From Lithodes maja (Eukaryota > Arthropoda > Malacostraca > Decapoda > Lithodidae), in contig JBAKBP010003112.1 of NCBI GenBank assembly GCA_037953745.1, forward strand, positions 1-64,000: a DNA stretch of 64,000 nucleotides, read 5' to 3'. Both the position numbers and the translations under genes were made by a program. Under the pieces are notes generated by a model that was given only the letters and a program-made list of their open reading frames with translations, searched no databases and was not told where the DNA came from. This document shows, piece after piece, positions 31,289 through 44,153 of this stretch. Position 1 is the stretch's first letter. Every line of letters starts with the position of its first letter.

Positions 31289-33640
31289 CTTCTTCTTATA
31301 CTGTCGATCTTTTCTCTCCTTTGGGCTCCTCCGACCATAAACTTATCTCTGTCACCTGTCCTATCTCTCCAGTACAGCCACCCGATCCTCCTAGCCGGCG
31401 GCGCTTGTGGCACTTTGGCGCTGCCGACTGGGAGGCTCTTCGGCAGTACTTCTTTGATTTCCCATGGAATGATTTCTGCTTCCATGGCCGAGGACCCTCG
31501 GAGAGTGCTGAACGCATTACCGAGGTAATCCTATCGGGCATGGAAGCATACATTCCATTCTCTTTCTCTCAGACTAATGCTAAAAAATCTTGGTTTACTC
31601 ACGCCTGTTCTACTGCTGTCCGCAATAAGGAGGAAGCATTCAAACGGTACCGACGCCTTAAAACTCAAGACTCTCATTCTTCATATGTTTCTGCCCGGAA
31701 TCAAGCCAAATCTGTTCTTCGACTTGCCAAACACTCTTTCATCAATAATAAATGCACTGAACTATCCAACTCTAGCTCTTCCCAAGCTTTCTGGCATCTA
31801 GCCAAAAACCTCTCCAACAATTTCTCTTCCTCGTCTTTCCCTCCCCTTTCCCACTCTGATGGCACAACCATCACTTCTTCCTCTGACAAAGCTAAACTCT
31901 TCGCTCAAACTTTTGCTAGAAACTCCACCTTGGATGATTCTGGTGCTATTCCTCCCTCTCCGCCCTCCTCTCTCTTACTTATGCCTAATATCCTAATCTC
32001 TTCTAAAGATGTACTTTCTACCCTCTCTGGGCTTAACACTAATAAGGCGTACGGTCCGGACGGTGTTCCTCCTGTTGTTCTCAAAAACTGTGCTTCCGTG
32101 CTGACTCCCTGCCTAGGCAAACTCTTTCGTCTCTGTCTATCCTCTAACGTCTTCCCTTCATGCTGGAAGTTTGCTCACATTCAACCTGTCCCAAAGAAGG
32201 GTGACCGCTCTCAACCCTCAAACTATCGTCCAATTGCTCTTATCTCTTGTCTTTCTAAAGTTTTGAAACTATTCTTGCTTCCAAATTTCTTAAGCATTTC
32301 TCTTCTCATAATCTGCTCTCAGATCGCCAGTATGGCTTCCTTAAGGGTCGCTCTACTGGTGATCTTCTTTCATATCTACTAACTCTTGGTCATCCTCCTT
32401 TCGGGACTTCGGTGAGACTTTTTCTATTGCACTAGACATATCGAAAGCCTTCGATAGAGTCTGGCATAAATCTTTAATTTCTAAACTACCCTCCTTCGTT
32501 TCTATCCCTCCATCTGTGCTTTGTCTCTATATTTCCTTTCCGGCCGTTCCATAGCTGCGTTGTGGACGGCCATTGTTCACTTCCTCACCTATAAACTCCG
32601 GTGTTCCTCAGGGCTCTGTCCTATCTCCTATTCTCTTTCTAATTTTTATTAATGATCTCCTTAACTGTACCTTAATTCCCATCCATTCATACGCAGACGA
32701 CTCAACCTTACACTACTCCATTAGTTTTTCAGAACGCCCCAGCCAGCAATCCCTCAACGACAAACGTAATGAAGCCATAGAACTCTTAAATTCTGATCTA
32801 AATACTATTTCCAATTGGGGCAGAGAAAACCTTGTTAACTTTAATGCTTCCAAAACCCAATTTCTCCATCTATCTACCCGTCAGGATCTCCCAGCGGACT
32901 ATCCCTTATTCTTCAACAATACAAAAATCAACCCTTCATCTTCTCTCAATATTCTTGTGTCTCTTTTTCTTCTGCTCTCATTTGGAAGGACCATATTACC
33001 AGTCTTGCTAAGGCAGCCTCCCAGAAGCTGGGTGTGCTCAACCGCCTTAGGGGGTTCTTTTCCCCTGCACAGCTTCTTGCTCTGTACAGGGGCATAGTGC
33101 GCCCTTGTATTGAGTATTGTTCACATGTGTGGGGAGGTTCCTCTCACACCGCTCTCCTAGACAAAGTTGAAAGGAAGGCCTTTCGTATCATTAACTCCCG
33201 TCCACTCACCAACTCTCTGCAATCTCTCTCTCTCCGCCGCAATGTTGCATCTCTCTCGCTATTCTATCGCTACTATAATAATCAGTGTTCCTCAGAGCTA
33301 TCCCAGTGCATACCACCTCCTTTACGTAGGGCACGTGGTACCCGTCTTGCAACTCAATCCCACCCCTACTCTGTGCAACTCTCCAACCCAAGAGTGAAAC
33401 GTTACTCTCAAACTTTCTTCTACTCAACATCTGAGCTCTGGAACTCTCTCCCAGAATCAGTCTTTCCCTCTTCTATGACTTAAATTGCTTCAAACTCTGT
33501 GTGTCCAGGCATTTTGGCTCGAACGTCCCTTGATTTTGGCCCTGTCACTCTTTCAACTATGGGGGAGGCACTCGCTATAGGCAGTTATGCCTTTTGCCTC
33601 CCTCAATCAATCATAGAAAAAAAAAAAAAAAAAAAAATAA
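31289..33640 (+). mobile_element. CR1-like LINE copy B, 5' truncated, in BEL pol
   Basis: It starts inside the endonuclease region (matching about 62932 of the full-length copy, complemented) and ends in a run of about 22 A near 33617-33638. BEL sequence resumes with GCTCACCATGGGATTAAA. The uninterrupted BEL sequence is seen in the minus copy near 40570-40600. I find no clear target duplication. Confidence 0.85.
31321..33480 (+). pseudogene. CR1-like endonuclease C-terminus and RT, copy B
   Basis: It opens with GSSDHKLISVTC, which keeps the catalytic His of the endonuclease SDH motif. The frame is good through the linker and KAYGPDGVPPVVLKN to about 32260. Small deletions then shift the frame repeatedly (near 32262, 32380, 32515, 32590 and 32955). 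YADDST is present near 32690. The C-terminus lies at 33034-33483. Non-functional, but useful for comparison with copy C, which has Asn in place of this His. Confidence 0.8.
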
Positions 33641-34360
33641 TTGCTCACCATGGGATTAAAAAGGAGACAGTTCCACCACTCCTGTTCGTATTGTGTATGA
33701 CTGCTCTGCTAAATCCAGTGATCGCTCCTATAGCCTGAATGATTGTCTGTACACGGGTCCGTCCCTGGTCTCTGATCTAGCGCAAATTATGTTGCGCTTC
33801 AGATGTCATAAGTTTGCATGGGTCGCCGATATTGAGAAGGCCTTCCTGATGCTTCAACTCCATCGTGAAGACAGGGACTCGACAAGATTTTTATGGCCGC
33901 GGGACCCAATGGATCTAGATTCGGAGTATCTGGTCTACAGGTTCAGAGTCGTCTTATTCGGGCGACCTGTTCCAGTTCCTTCTCAACGCTACTATCTTGC
34001 GTCATCTTGAGGAGGCTGGACTAGATCCTGACTTCAAGAATGAGATCAAGAATGGGATCTATGTGGACAATCTTCAAGGCACCGGAGACAATGAAGATTT
34101 ATTGCTCAAGAGATGCTGGGAGATCCGTGATATATTTGCCAAGGCTCATTTATACTTAAGAGAATGGGCCACTAATAGTGATCTTTTGAAAGGTCAATTT
34201 GCTTCTGACGGTGTAGCTACTGAGAATAGTAAGGTGAAGTTTTTAGGCCACAAATGGGACACTACCACAGATTGTATATCCTTCTGTCACACCCCATGCG
34301 GCAGTGAGCTTATGACCAAGCGAAACTGCCTTAAGCTTGTCAGCGAGGTTGTTTGATCCC
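33641..34360 (+). pseudogene. BEL reverse transcriptase, plus copy
   Basis: It has YDCSAKSSD, motif A as WVADIEKAFLMLQL, and the catalytic region as GIYVDNLQG; YVDN in place of YVDD is seen in other BEL-type elements as far as I recall. Frame breaks: a 2 bp gain just after the LINE (aaaaaggagacag against aaaaaggacag in the minus copy), a shift near 33965, and a stop at 34356. Confidence 0.75.
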
Positions 34361-34930
34361 CTAGGTTTTTTGCTGCCTGTAACAATCTGTGCTCGTATGT
34401 TTTTACAGCAACTGTGGCAGCTAAACTAGATTGGGATACGCCCTCCCGATTGAGTTACAAGATACTTGGCGGTTGATTCGGTCAGACCTTTCCACATGTT
34501 GCAAGGTCCAACTTAATCGTCAGGTTATTAGTGGTCAACAGGTGGATCTACATGCCTTTTCTGATGCTAGTAATAGTGCGTACGGTACTGCCATATACAT
34601 ATGCAATGGTAGTAAAGCGACGCTGGCTATAGCGAAGGCCAAAGTAGCCCCTATCAAGAAGATTACAGTTCCTAAATTAGAACTTACTGCATGCTTCTGT
34701 CTGCTCGTCTAATAAAGTTTACACTGGATGCCTATGCAGACATACTACAGATTAATAACGTCTATGTCTGGAGCGACAGTCAAATAGCGCTTTCATGGGT
34801 ACACAGCCAGAAAGTGTTACCTGTTTATGTTTCTAATCGCACTGATGACGATTCATGACTTAGTTCCTACAGCTACATTTCGCTATGTGAGCACCAGGGA
34901 TAACCCCAGTGACATAATTTCACGGGGATC
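34361..34930 (+). pseudogene. BEL RNase H region, plus copy
   Basis: Blocks LHAFSDASNSAYGTAIY (first catalytic Asp) and VWSDSQIALSWVHS are readable near 34551 and 34768, with frame changes between them (near 34430, 34700 and 34855). This follows the RT as expected in BEL/Pao pol. Broken. Confidence 0.75.
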
Positions 34931-34945
34931 TCGGCACGGCAGTTT

Positions 34946-36799
34946 ATGTCTTCCTCGATTTGGTGGCATGGACCTCCATGGCTTACATCTCCAACTGAGT
35001 GGCCTCAGATTTCAGGGAATACATATCTTGATCCTTCAAGTCGGCCCCAAGATGATGTGTTAAGTAGTTCGAATGTGAGTACTACACATCAGGATAACAA
35101 GTTGGTAGAGTGGGAACGTTACGGCAGCTATGATCAAGTAATACGGGTATTTGCATGGATATACCGTTTCATTAACAACATGAGAAGTCGGGCTCACGGG
35201 TCTTTCCTTAGTGAAGATTCGAAGCATATCAGACTCCATGAATTGAGATCAGCAGAAGCAAAACTAATATGTTTAGTACAAAGGGAATCTTATCCTACTG
35301 AACATCAAATCCTGAGCAAGGAGTCAAAGGCCAAACCCTCAAACTTAATGAGGCAGCTAGGATTATATATGGAAGGAGGCATAATTAAGTGCAGAGGCAG
35401 GATACAAAAGGCGGACATTATTGATTCTGCGAAATATCCTGTCCTCCTTAGCTCCTCTCATTTGATTACCAATATGTTGATTCGACAATGCCATAGGACC
35501 TGCCTACATTTTGGCGTAAATTATGTTCTGGTGTATATGCGACAACGTTGGTGGATCCCTAAGATGCGACAAGCAATTAAAGGGATCCACAATAGCTGTA
35601 CTATCTGTAAAAGATTACAGGGTAAGCCTTACTCCCCAGTTGATCTACCACCCTTGCCTGAGTTCAGGGTACAAAGGACTGAACCATTTCAGGTAACCTG
35701 GGTAGACTACACCGGAGCGATTCATGTTAGAGAATCGCCCGGTAATATCATAAAGGTATATGCCGTCCTATTCACATGTGCGGTAACCAGAGCGATTCAT
35801 ATTGAATTGATTGACGACCTATCCAGTGAGGGGTTTTTGCATACTCTAAGACGCTTTGCAGGCCGCAATGGTTTCCCTCAAATTATTATTCGCGATAATG
35901 CGACTTGTTTTGTTGGGGCCTCTAAATATCTCCAGAGTTTAATGGATGACCCGCAGGTTGTGGCTACCCTCACTGGAAAGGGTTGTCAGTGGAGATTTAT
36001 ACCAGCACGTGCACCATGGTTCGGGGCGATTTGGGAGAGAACTATCGGTATCGTCAAATCTGCCATGAAGAAGGTATTAGGAAGGGCACTGGTGACCAGA
36101 CGGGAGTTGCAAACCATCTTAATAGAAATTGAGATGTCAGTCAATGACAGGCCCTTGACCTATACCTCGGCAGATGTTGATGACCTCTTACCCCTTTCGC
36201 CTTCTATGCTAACACATGGACGAACCCTTAATACCTTTCCTAGATGGTCCATCAATGACGAAGATCTGCATGACCCTACGTTCGGCAATGCTGACGCCAC
36301 ACGTCGTCGCTTCCAGTATGTAAACAAGGTGTCCGACGATCTATGGAAACGGTGGACCCAAGAATATTTGCTGTCTCTTCGAGAGCGTCACTCTCATAAG
36401 ATCAAAGGGACGAATCAACGATGGCCTCGTATCGGGGATATCGTCCTGATTCATGATGAGCGTCCTAGGTTATTTTGGAAGCTTGGGAGGATTATCGATT
36501 TGTTCCAGGGCATTGATGGTCTTATAAGGGTTGCTAGAATACGAACTTCGACTGGGGTTACTACTCTCCCAGTCGTAAGGTTATATCCCTTGGAGCAGGA
36601 TGTAGAACTGCCGGATGATCCTGGCGTCTCTACTGATACCCCTCCGCGGGAGAGTGCTGGTGACAGTGCTCCTCAAGGTGGGGCAGCTGATGATAAGGAT
36701 GATCCTCCTCAGGCTTCAGGTGGCGCTCGTCCCAAAAGGAAGACGGCTATGAGTTCCGTGGATCTTTGGAGATCTAAGATCAAACAAGGTGATCTTTGA
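34946..36799 (+). pseudogene. BEL integrase, plus copy (open 617 codons)
   Basis: A long open frame covers the end of RNase H, an H2C2-type zinc region (HFGVNYVLVYMRQRWW ... CTICKRLQG), and the integrase core with VDYTGAIH (first Asp), RDNATCF (second Asp) and WFGAIWERTIG (Glu). A C-terminal domain follows (IGDIVLIHDE, RPRLFWKLGRI) with a Pro/Asp-rich tail ending DLWRSKIKQGDL. The core block has RDN where the neighbouring copy at 37591 has SDN. As the 3' part of a broken polyprotein it has no start of its own. Confidence 0.75.
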
Positions 36800-36864
36800 C
36801 TTCGATGTCCTTTTTTTGTTCTCTGTATATAGCTCCTGTACATCATTTTTGGTGGCGGGCAATA

Positions 36865-37432
36865 TGTCGGGAATAGGGTAATGATCCCGACAGGTTTTGG
36901 TCCAATAGGACATTTGAATTTGGCGGTATCGTATCGCTTGTACGATTTCGGCTGGTTCTTTGTGTATTGTAGTTTATTCATAAGTTAGGTTAAATATTAA
37001 CAGTAATGTATAAATACTGTATCTACATCAGCTCTAGATGTATTATGAAACCAAATTATGGGTTATAATTATTATGAGCCGGCAGCCATATGTAATTTCG
37101 CGAAGCGATCGGACGCCGGCCCTTCAGTCTCACAATCAACACCGTACAGCCAACATCTCCTCCTCCGGCTCTGACTCAACCCACAGTTCACCATGAGCTA
37201 CAAATACTAATTTATAAAAACAGTCCTACATCACCAGTCTTCTAAGCTAAGTTCATTGTATCGATATTGTATTATGTGAACATTCCTACATGTCATGCAA
37301 TTGAACTAGCCGAGTGTGGGGGACTGGATTACACCCATCAACGAATACCTCATTGGTAATTATATTATAACTATTTGTTGGGATATTTCATGTACCAGTG
37401 ATATGTAATTTAACCTTTATCTAAATTCCCGA
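36865..37432 (+). repeat. BEL 3' LTR, plus copy
   Basis: About 568 bp from TGTCGGGAATAGGG to TTCCCGAT, preceded by a G-rich GGTGGCGGGCAATA tract that would serve as the polypurine tract. The flank beyond 37432 does not repeat the flank before 25373, so there is no target duplication. Confidence 0.8.
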
Positions 37433-37535
37433 TCATTAAACTACAAAACCCGGGTCATAAAACTCTCGGCGGGAAACCCCTAGGCGACCAACATAACTGT
37501 GGCCTAATATACCCACCACTTTCCCCGGGCTCTGT

Positions 37536-38829
37536 TTTTGGCGTAAATTATGTTCTGGCGTATATCCGACAACGTTGGTGGATCCCTAAGATGCGACAAG
37601 CAATTAAAGGGATCCACAATAGCTGTACTATCTGTAAAAGATTACAGGGTAAGCCTTACTCCCCAGTTGATCTACCTCCCTTGCCTGAGTTCAGGGTACA
37701 AAGGACTGAACCATTTCAGGTAACCGGGGTAGACTACACCGGAGCGATTCATGTTAGAGAATCGCCCGGTAATATCATAAAGGTATATGCCGTCCTATTC
37801 ACATGTGCGGTAACCAGAGCGATTCATATTGAATTGATTGACGACCTATCCAGTGAGGGGTTTTTGCATACTCTAAGACGCTTTGCAGGCCGCATTGGTT
37901 TCCCTCAAATTATTATGAGCGATAATGCGACTTGTTTTGTCGGGGCCTCTAAATATCTCCAGAGTTTAATGGATGACCCGCAGGTTGTGGCTACCCTCAC
38001 TGGAAAGGGTTGTCAGTGGAGATTTATACCAGCACGTGCACCATGGTTCGGGGCGATTTGGGAGAGAACTATCGGTATCGTCCAATCTGCCATGAAGAAG
38101 GTATTAGGAAGGGCACTGGTGACTGGACAGGAGTTGCAAACCATCTTAATAGAAATTGAGATGTCAGTCAACGACAGGCCCTTGACCTATACCTCGGCAG
38201 ATGTTGATGACCTCTTACCCATTTCGCCTTCTATGCTAACACGTGGACGAACCCTTAATACCTTTCCTAGATCGTCCGTAAATGACGAAGATCTGCAAGA
38301 CCCTACGTTCGGCAATGCTGACGCCACACGTCGTCGCTTCCAGTATGTAAACAAGGTGTCCGACGATCTATGGAAACGGTGGACCCAAGAATATTTGCTG
38401 TCTCTTCGCGAGCGTCACTCTCATAAGATCAAAGGGACGAATCAACGATGGCCTCGTATCGGGGATATCGTCCTGATTCATGATGAGCGTCCTAGGTTAT
38501 TTTGGAAGCTTGGGAGGATTATCGATTTGTTCCAGGGCATTGATGGTCTTATAAGGGTTGCTAGAATACGAACTTCGACTGGGGTTACTACTCGCCCAGT
38601 CGTAAGGTTATATCCCTTGGAGCAGGATGTAGAACTGCCGGATGATCCTGGCGTCTCTACTGATACCCCTCCGCGGGAGAGTGCTGGTGACAGTGCTCCT
38701 CAAGGTGGGGCAGCTGATGATGAGAAGGATGATCCTCCTCAGGCTTCAGGTGGCGCTCGTCCCAAAAGGAGGACGGCTATGAGTTCCGTGGATCTTTGGA
38801 GATCAAAGATCAAACAAGGTGATCTTTGA
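37536..38829 (+). pseudogene. BEL integrase fragment
   Basis: It is open from before 37591 to the stop at 38829. It carries CTICKRLQG, VTGVDYTGAIH, MSDNATCF and WFGAIWERTIG, that is, all three catalytic acids in their canonical setting, and ends DLWRSKIKQGDL like its neighbour. It lacks everything upstream of the zinc region, so it is a gene fragment. Confidence 0.8.
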
Positions 38830-39200
38830 CTTCGATGTCCTTTTTTTTGTTCTCTGTATATAGCTCCTGTATATCATTTTTGGTGGCGGGCAATATGTCG
38901 GGAATAGGGTAATGATCCCGACAGGTTTTGGTCCAATAGGACATTTGAATTTGGCGGTATCGTATCGCTTGTGCGATTTCGGCTGGTTCTTTGTGTATTG
39001 TAGTTTATTCTTAAGTTAGGTTAAATATTAACTGTAATGTATAAATATCTACATCAGCTCTAGATGTATTATGAAACCAAGTTATGGGTTATAATTATTA
39101 TGAGCCGGCAGCCATATGTAATTTCGCGAAGCGATCGGACGCCGGCCCTTTAGTCTCTCAATCAACACCATACAGTCAACATCTCCTCCCCCGGCTCTGA
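37536..39200 (+). mobile_element. Second BEL fragment: integrase plus partial 3' LTR
   Basis: The fragment starts abruptly in the H2C2 region (TTTTGGCGTAAATTATG) and ends inside the LTR after GGCTCTGA at 39200. The LTR part begins at 38896. It is nearly identical to 35510-37140, so it derives from a close relative or a duplication of the upstream copy. Confidence 0.8.
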
Positions 39201-39287
39201 TTGTATGAGGAGGTTGGTGTAAAATTCACCCCAATGCCACTTCCTGACGCAGCTGTGGGATGGTTCCTTTGAGCCATGATGTATTGA

Positions 39288-40404
39288 CAAAAGAATTAAA
39301 TACTAAATCCATTAAAAGAAAGGGTAAGGTGAAGCACTAATTATTGTAAGCCCTTTATAGGTAAGCCTAGTTGGTTAAGCTACAATCATGAGGTCTGACT
39401 ATTAACTGTCAATCGCTTAGGAATTAACAAAGACCGACACTCATGACCGCCACTTTAAGCAACTAGGCCTAGGCTATTATGAAATTTAAATATAAAAGGT
39501 CACATGAGAAACCTCCCCACCAGCATAATTAATAATGAGTCCCACAATGACAAAACACAAGCAACACCACAGGCACACCACCAAAGCGAAATGAAAAACC
39601 ACCACAGACACCTGCAGGCCTAGACTGCCTAGCCTAGCCTATGAGTGCGAAATGGCGCCCGACGAAATCACCCCAACCCTAATCCCCAGCCCAGCTAACC
39701 CACCAAAAAAACGCCAAGGATCACACGCCCAAAAAAACCTGGAAACTAGTCCCAAAAAAGATAGGGACGGTGCCGAAACGGTAAAAAACACGAGGGAAGA
39801 AGCTGGGTCAAAACTAGGGAAATGGCAGTCGGCCAATAACGCGCGAGGCGGCAGCCATTCGTAAGCCCACAAGCGTCAAGGAAGCATACAAAACGGTACT
39901 ACGGTAAGGAAGCCTTAGGGCACGAAGGACCAATTTTTATCGGGAATTTAGATAAAGGTTAAATTACATATCACTGGTACATGAAATATCCCAACAAATA
40001 GTTATAATCTAATTACCAACGAGGTATTCGTCGATGGGTGTAATCCAGTCCCCCACACACGGCTAGTTCAATTGCATGACATGTAGGAATGTTCACATAA
40101 TACAATATCGATACAATGAACTTAGCTTAGAGGACTGGTGATGTAGGACTGTTGTTATAAATTAGTATTTGTAGCACATGGTGAACTGTGGGTTAAGTCA
40201 GAGCCAGGGGAGGAGATGTTGACTGTATGGTGTTGATTGAGAGACTAAAGGGCCGGCGTCCGATCGCTTCGCGAAATTACATATGGCTGCCGGCTCATAA
40301 TAATTATAACCCATAACTTGGTTTCATAATACATCTAGAGCTGATGTAGATATTTATACATTACAGTTAATATTTAACCTAACTTAAGAATAAACTACAA
40401 TAAT
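39288..40404 (-). mobile_element. Inverted BEL leader and partial LTR
   Basis: On the minus strand this is an LTR lacking its first part (40404 to 39938, ending CCGATA), then a tRNA-Tyr-type primer-binding site (39923-39932), then a leader that stops near 39288. It repeats the LTR-leader arrangement seen on the plus strand at 23309-25372. Confidence 0.75.
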
Positions 40405-40422
40405 AATAATAATAATAACATA
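40401..40422. repeat. TAA repeat at a BEL rearrangement junction
   Basis: A short TAA/ATA tandem repeat joins the truncated LTR to the truncated RT of the minus BEL copy. Confidence 0.8.
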
Positions 40423-42759
40423 ATGACATCTGAAGCGCAACATAATTTGCGCTAGATCAGAGACCAGGGACGGACCCGTGTACAGACAATCATTCAGGCT
40501 ATAGGAGCGATCACTGGATTTAGCAGAGCAGTCATACACAATACGAACAGGAGTGGTGGAACTGTCCTTTTTAATCCCATGGTGAGCAAGGTAATGGATG
40601 TTATCCCCATACTCATTGAGATCTACTCTCTCCACAAATCCACGTTGTACCTGCTCGGCTAAAACTGCCGCATAAGTCTCGCAATAACTTGGATCCTTGA
40701 CAAACTGCTTCTGAAGGCCACGTAACCTACCAAGCGCTAGATGGAAATTAGTAGGTAATTTACTCTTGTTATCATTCCAAGGGAGCCTTACCACATACTG
40801 ACCTCTGCCAGAGTCATACGTTACAGTCTCTTCATACGAGCTTAACGCTAGCTTGGACTCACGATCAAGTTCATGTGGGTCAATTCCAATATTGTCCAAG
40901 TCCCATAGCTTATCTATATCAGTACATGTATTATCAGGCACCTTTGGCCTAATATATTTATCTATGGGGCTTACTGCTACCTTGAGGACCGTAACCACCT
41001 CCACCTGTGTGTCTTGAGAGGAAGTGGCATAGGATCCAGAAATGGCATAACCTTGGATCGTGGGGAGCATTATTAGCTTATCTACACACCGATATCCAGG
41101 GTGAACCAGGTCGTAGAAATAATCAGCTCCGACCAGTAGCATAATACCATTGTTAGCAGAGAGTTGATCATCAGCCAGTTTATACCCCTTGCTTCTGAGA
41201 TATTTCAAATGTGGTTGAATCTCTGATGCTATATAGAAACTGGGTAGTGTGTCGACCACAACAGCCTTGATGGGACATACCTTTCTTCTACAAACATAGG
41301 AAATCTCCACGATATCATAGTCACTGGAATCTATTTCACCAGTGAAACCATGGAGACGCAAATTCTCTTGACCCTTGCTGGTACACTTGAGCTTGGGTAA
41401 TGATGACCGCAGAACGAATGACCTCTGTGAGCACTGGTCAAGTAAGGTGCGCGTCATTATAGTATTATTATTACTCCCCACTACTGGCAGCATCATAGTA
41501 GGAAGCAATTGACATTCTCGAGAAGCAATGGACATGGCAGATACTTTATCACCCTCGCTCTTACTTTTCTCATGTGACTCTTTGGGGGTTCTCCCCTTTT
41601 CTTTGCCGTCGTGCCGATCAGACTGGGTGCAAAGGGAAAACCAATGTTTCCCCTTGCAATACTTACAAGGTTTGATGTAGGAATTGGTGCAGGTACTGTT
41701 GAAGTGGTCTCTTGCCAGACAGCTGGTACATAACTTAAGCGATTTAGCCTTGCTAATCTTCTGTGTAGCCTTAGGATACTTAGGACACTGATACCACAGA
41801 TGACCGTGGACACTGCACAACTTACAACCTAATGATATTGGCCTTTTCTGTTTAGGAGAAGTCTGTACCGGGAAAGCTGCAGTAGATGGCGACACCTCCA
41901 CTTGTCGGTAGTGTCCAGTACTCTCCATATTGAAGACTTCAGTCTGGTACACCTGCACCAACGCTTCCAAGTTTAGTGGAGAGTCGCTTAGTTGTCGTCG
42001 TAAGATTTCCCTTAGGGGAGAGGGTATCTTATTCAAGATATTCACACTAAATATCTCCTCCTTGGTGACGGCCATTGTCTCCATAGATCGGAGGAGGCTC
42101 TCAAAGGAGGCATAGTACTCCTTTAGGTCCGCCACATCATAGGATGGAGGATCTAGTATGAAGAATTTGGTAATTAAAGCGGTCTTGATGACTTCCACTC
42201 TCCCGTAAGTTCTCTTCAGCAACTCCACTGCAGACTCGTAGCTGGTAGCTTCTAGCTTGTACCCATCGACTAACTTCAATGCCTCCCCTTTCAATTGACC
42301 ACGGAGATATGTGAACCTTTGGATGGATGTGAGTGTTTTATTATGATGGACGGAACACTCAAAAATATCCCAAAATCCAGTCCAGGTAGCCGAATCCCCG
42401 GAAAAGGTAGGCAAAGTAAGCTTCGGCAGGTTAAAACCAGTCGCCTTTGGTGTACCGGTATCCTAAACAGAGGTTGATTCTTGGGTGGAAGATAGTCTGG
42501 CTAAGGCTGTATTAACATTCTCAAAGTACTCAAGATCTGCCGACATTTCTTCTTCCACATCGTCAGTAACTGTCAATAAACCATATACCTGCTGAGCATA
42601 ACTATCATAAGTAGCTAGCGATTTAGTAACAGTAGCGAATTTACCTTTTATTTGATCAGCCATAGCACTTATTAAAAATTCATCAAGATCTCTTAAACAT
42701 CTATTTAAACTTCCCTTCATCCCTCCCTTAAGAATCTTAAGTTTCTTTAAATCTGTCAT
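40423..42759 (-). pseudogene. BEL gag-protease-RT start, minus copy
   Basis: The start is MTDLKKLKILKGG at 42759. A single change makes TAG near 42464 where the plus copy has AAG (after STQESTSV), and beyond it the frame is open to about 40423. It contains the TFSGDSATWTGFWDIF core, three CCHC-like knuckles, the LLDQCSQRSF protease block and the start of RT (YDCSAKSSD ... LRFRCH). Then it runs into the TAA repeat. Apart from that nonsense codon, gag and protease look intact. Confidence 0.8.
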
Positions 42760-43570
42760 CGTTAAGGTCTAATTTTAAGCAACTTAAACTACAATGAGGT
42801 CAGACTACAAACCGTTAATCGCTTAGGAATCAACAGCGGCAAACCCCCATTACTTCAAGAAATTTACTCAAAAAGAATTACATAATACTTACATCCCCCT
42901 TAATATAAACTATCGAAAGGAAATTATCTAACTAGACAAAAGAATTAAATACTAATCCATTAAAAGAAAGGGTAAGGTGAAGCACTAATTATTGTAAGCC
43001 CTTTATAGGTAAGCCTAGTTGGTTAAGCTACAATCATGAGGTCTGACTATTAACTGTCAATCGCTTAGGAATTAACAAAGACCGACACTCATGACCGCAA
43101 CTTTAAGCAACTAGGCCTAGGCTATTATGAAATTGAAATATAAAAGGTCACATGAGAACCCTCCCCACCAGCAAAATTAATAATGAGTCCCACAATGACA
43201 CAACACAAGCAACACCACAGGCACACCACCAAAGCGAAATGAAAAGCCACCACAGACACCTGCAGGCCTAGACTGCCTAGCCTAGCCTATGAGCGCGAAA
43301 TGGCGCCCGACGAAATTACCCCAACCCCAATCTCCAGCCCAGCTAACCCACCAAAAAAACGCCAAGGATCACACGCCCAAAAAAACCTGGAAAGTAGTCC
43401 AAAAAAAGATAGGGACGGTGCCTAAACGGTAAAAAACACGAGGGAAGAAGCTGGGTCAAAACTAGGGAAATGGCAGTCGGCCAACAACGCGCGAGGCGGC
43501 AGCCATTTGTAAGCCCACAAGCGTCAAGGAAGCAAACAAAACGGTACTACGGTACGGAAGCTTTAGGGCA

Positions 43571-43580
43571 CGAAGGACCA
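43571..43580 (-). promoter_or_regulatory. Primer-binding site, minus BEL copy
   Basis: On the minus strand it reads TGGTCCTTCG, 5 nt after the LTR end, as in the plus copy. Confidence 0.55.
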
Positions 43581-43585
43581 ATATT

Positions 43586-44153
43586 TGTCGGGAATTTAGA
43601 TAAGGTTAAATTTCATCACTGGTACATGATATATCCCAACAAATAGTTATATAATATAATTACCAACGAGGTATTCGTCGATGGGTATAATCCAGTCCCC
43701 CACACACGGCTAGTTCAATTGCATGACATGTAGGAATGTTCACATAATACAATATCGATACAATGAACTTAGCTTAAGAGGACTGGTGATGTAGGACTGT
43801 TGTTATAATTTATTAGTAGTTGTAGCACATGGTGAACTGTGGGTTTAGTCAGAGCCGGGGGAGGAGATGTTGACTGTACGGTGTTGATTGAGAGACTGAA
43901 GGGCCGGCGTCCGATCGCTTCGCGAAATTACATATGGCTGCCGGCTCATAATAATTATAACCCATAACTTGGTTTCATAATACATCTAGAGCTGATGTAG
44001 ATATTTATACATTACAGTTAATATTTAACCTAACTTAAGAATAAACTACAATACACAAAGAACCAGCCGAAATCGTACAAGCGATACGATACCGCCAAAT
44101 TCAAATGACCTATTGGACCAAAACCTGTCGGGATCATTACCCTATTCCCGACA
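43586..44153 (-). repeat. BEL 5' LTR, minus copy
   Basis: 568 bp, complete, from TGTCGGGAATAGGG (at 44153, minus strand) to CCCGACA. It abuts a CR1 fragment at 44154. Confidence 0.85.

Larger units (their letters stand above)
25373..37432 (+). mobile_element. BEL/Pao LTR retrotransposon, plus copy with nested insertions
   Basis: The order is 5' LTR, primer-binding site, leader, gag with zinc knuckles, protease, RT, RNase H, integrase, 3' LTR. This is the BEL/Pao gene order. It contains a TTAA element (26829-29182) in gag and a CR1-like LINE (31289-33640) between protease and RT. Several frameshifts in pol show it is dead. Similar LTR and internal sequences recur nearby on both strands. Confidence 0.85.
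40423..44153 (-). mobile_element. BEL/Pao retrotransposon, minus copy, 3' part deleted
   Basis: Minus-strand order: LTR (44153-43586), primer-binding site (43580-43571), leader, gag-protease, start of RT, then an abrupt end near 40423. RT, RNase H and integrase are missing. It is closely similar to the plus copy and shows two of that copy's sites before insertion: no TTAA element in gag, and no LINE before RT. Confidence 0.85.

Noticed and set aside
29036..31528. A single 830-codon gene across 29036-31528
   Set aside because: It is a chance fusion of the TTAA element end, BEL gag-protease and the first bases of LINE copy B; comparison with the minus copy shows the true joins.
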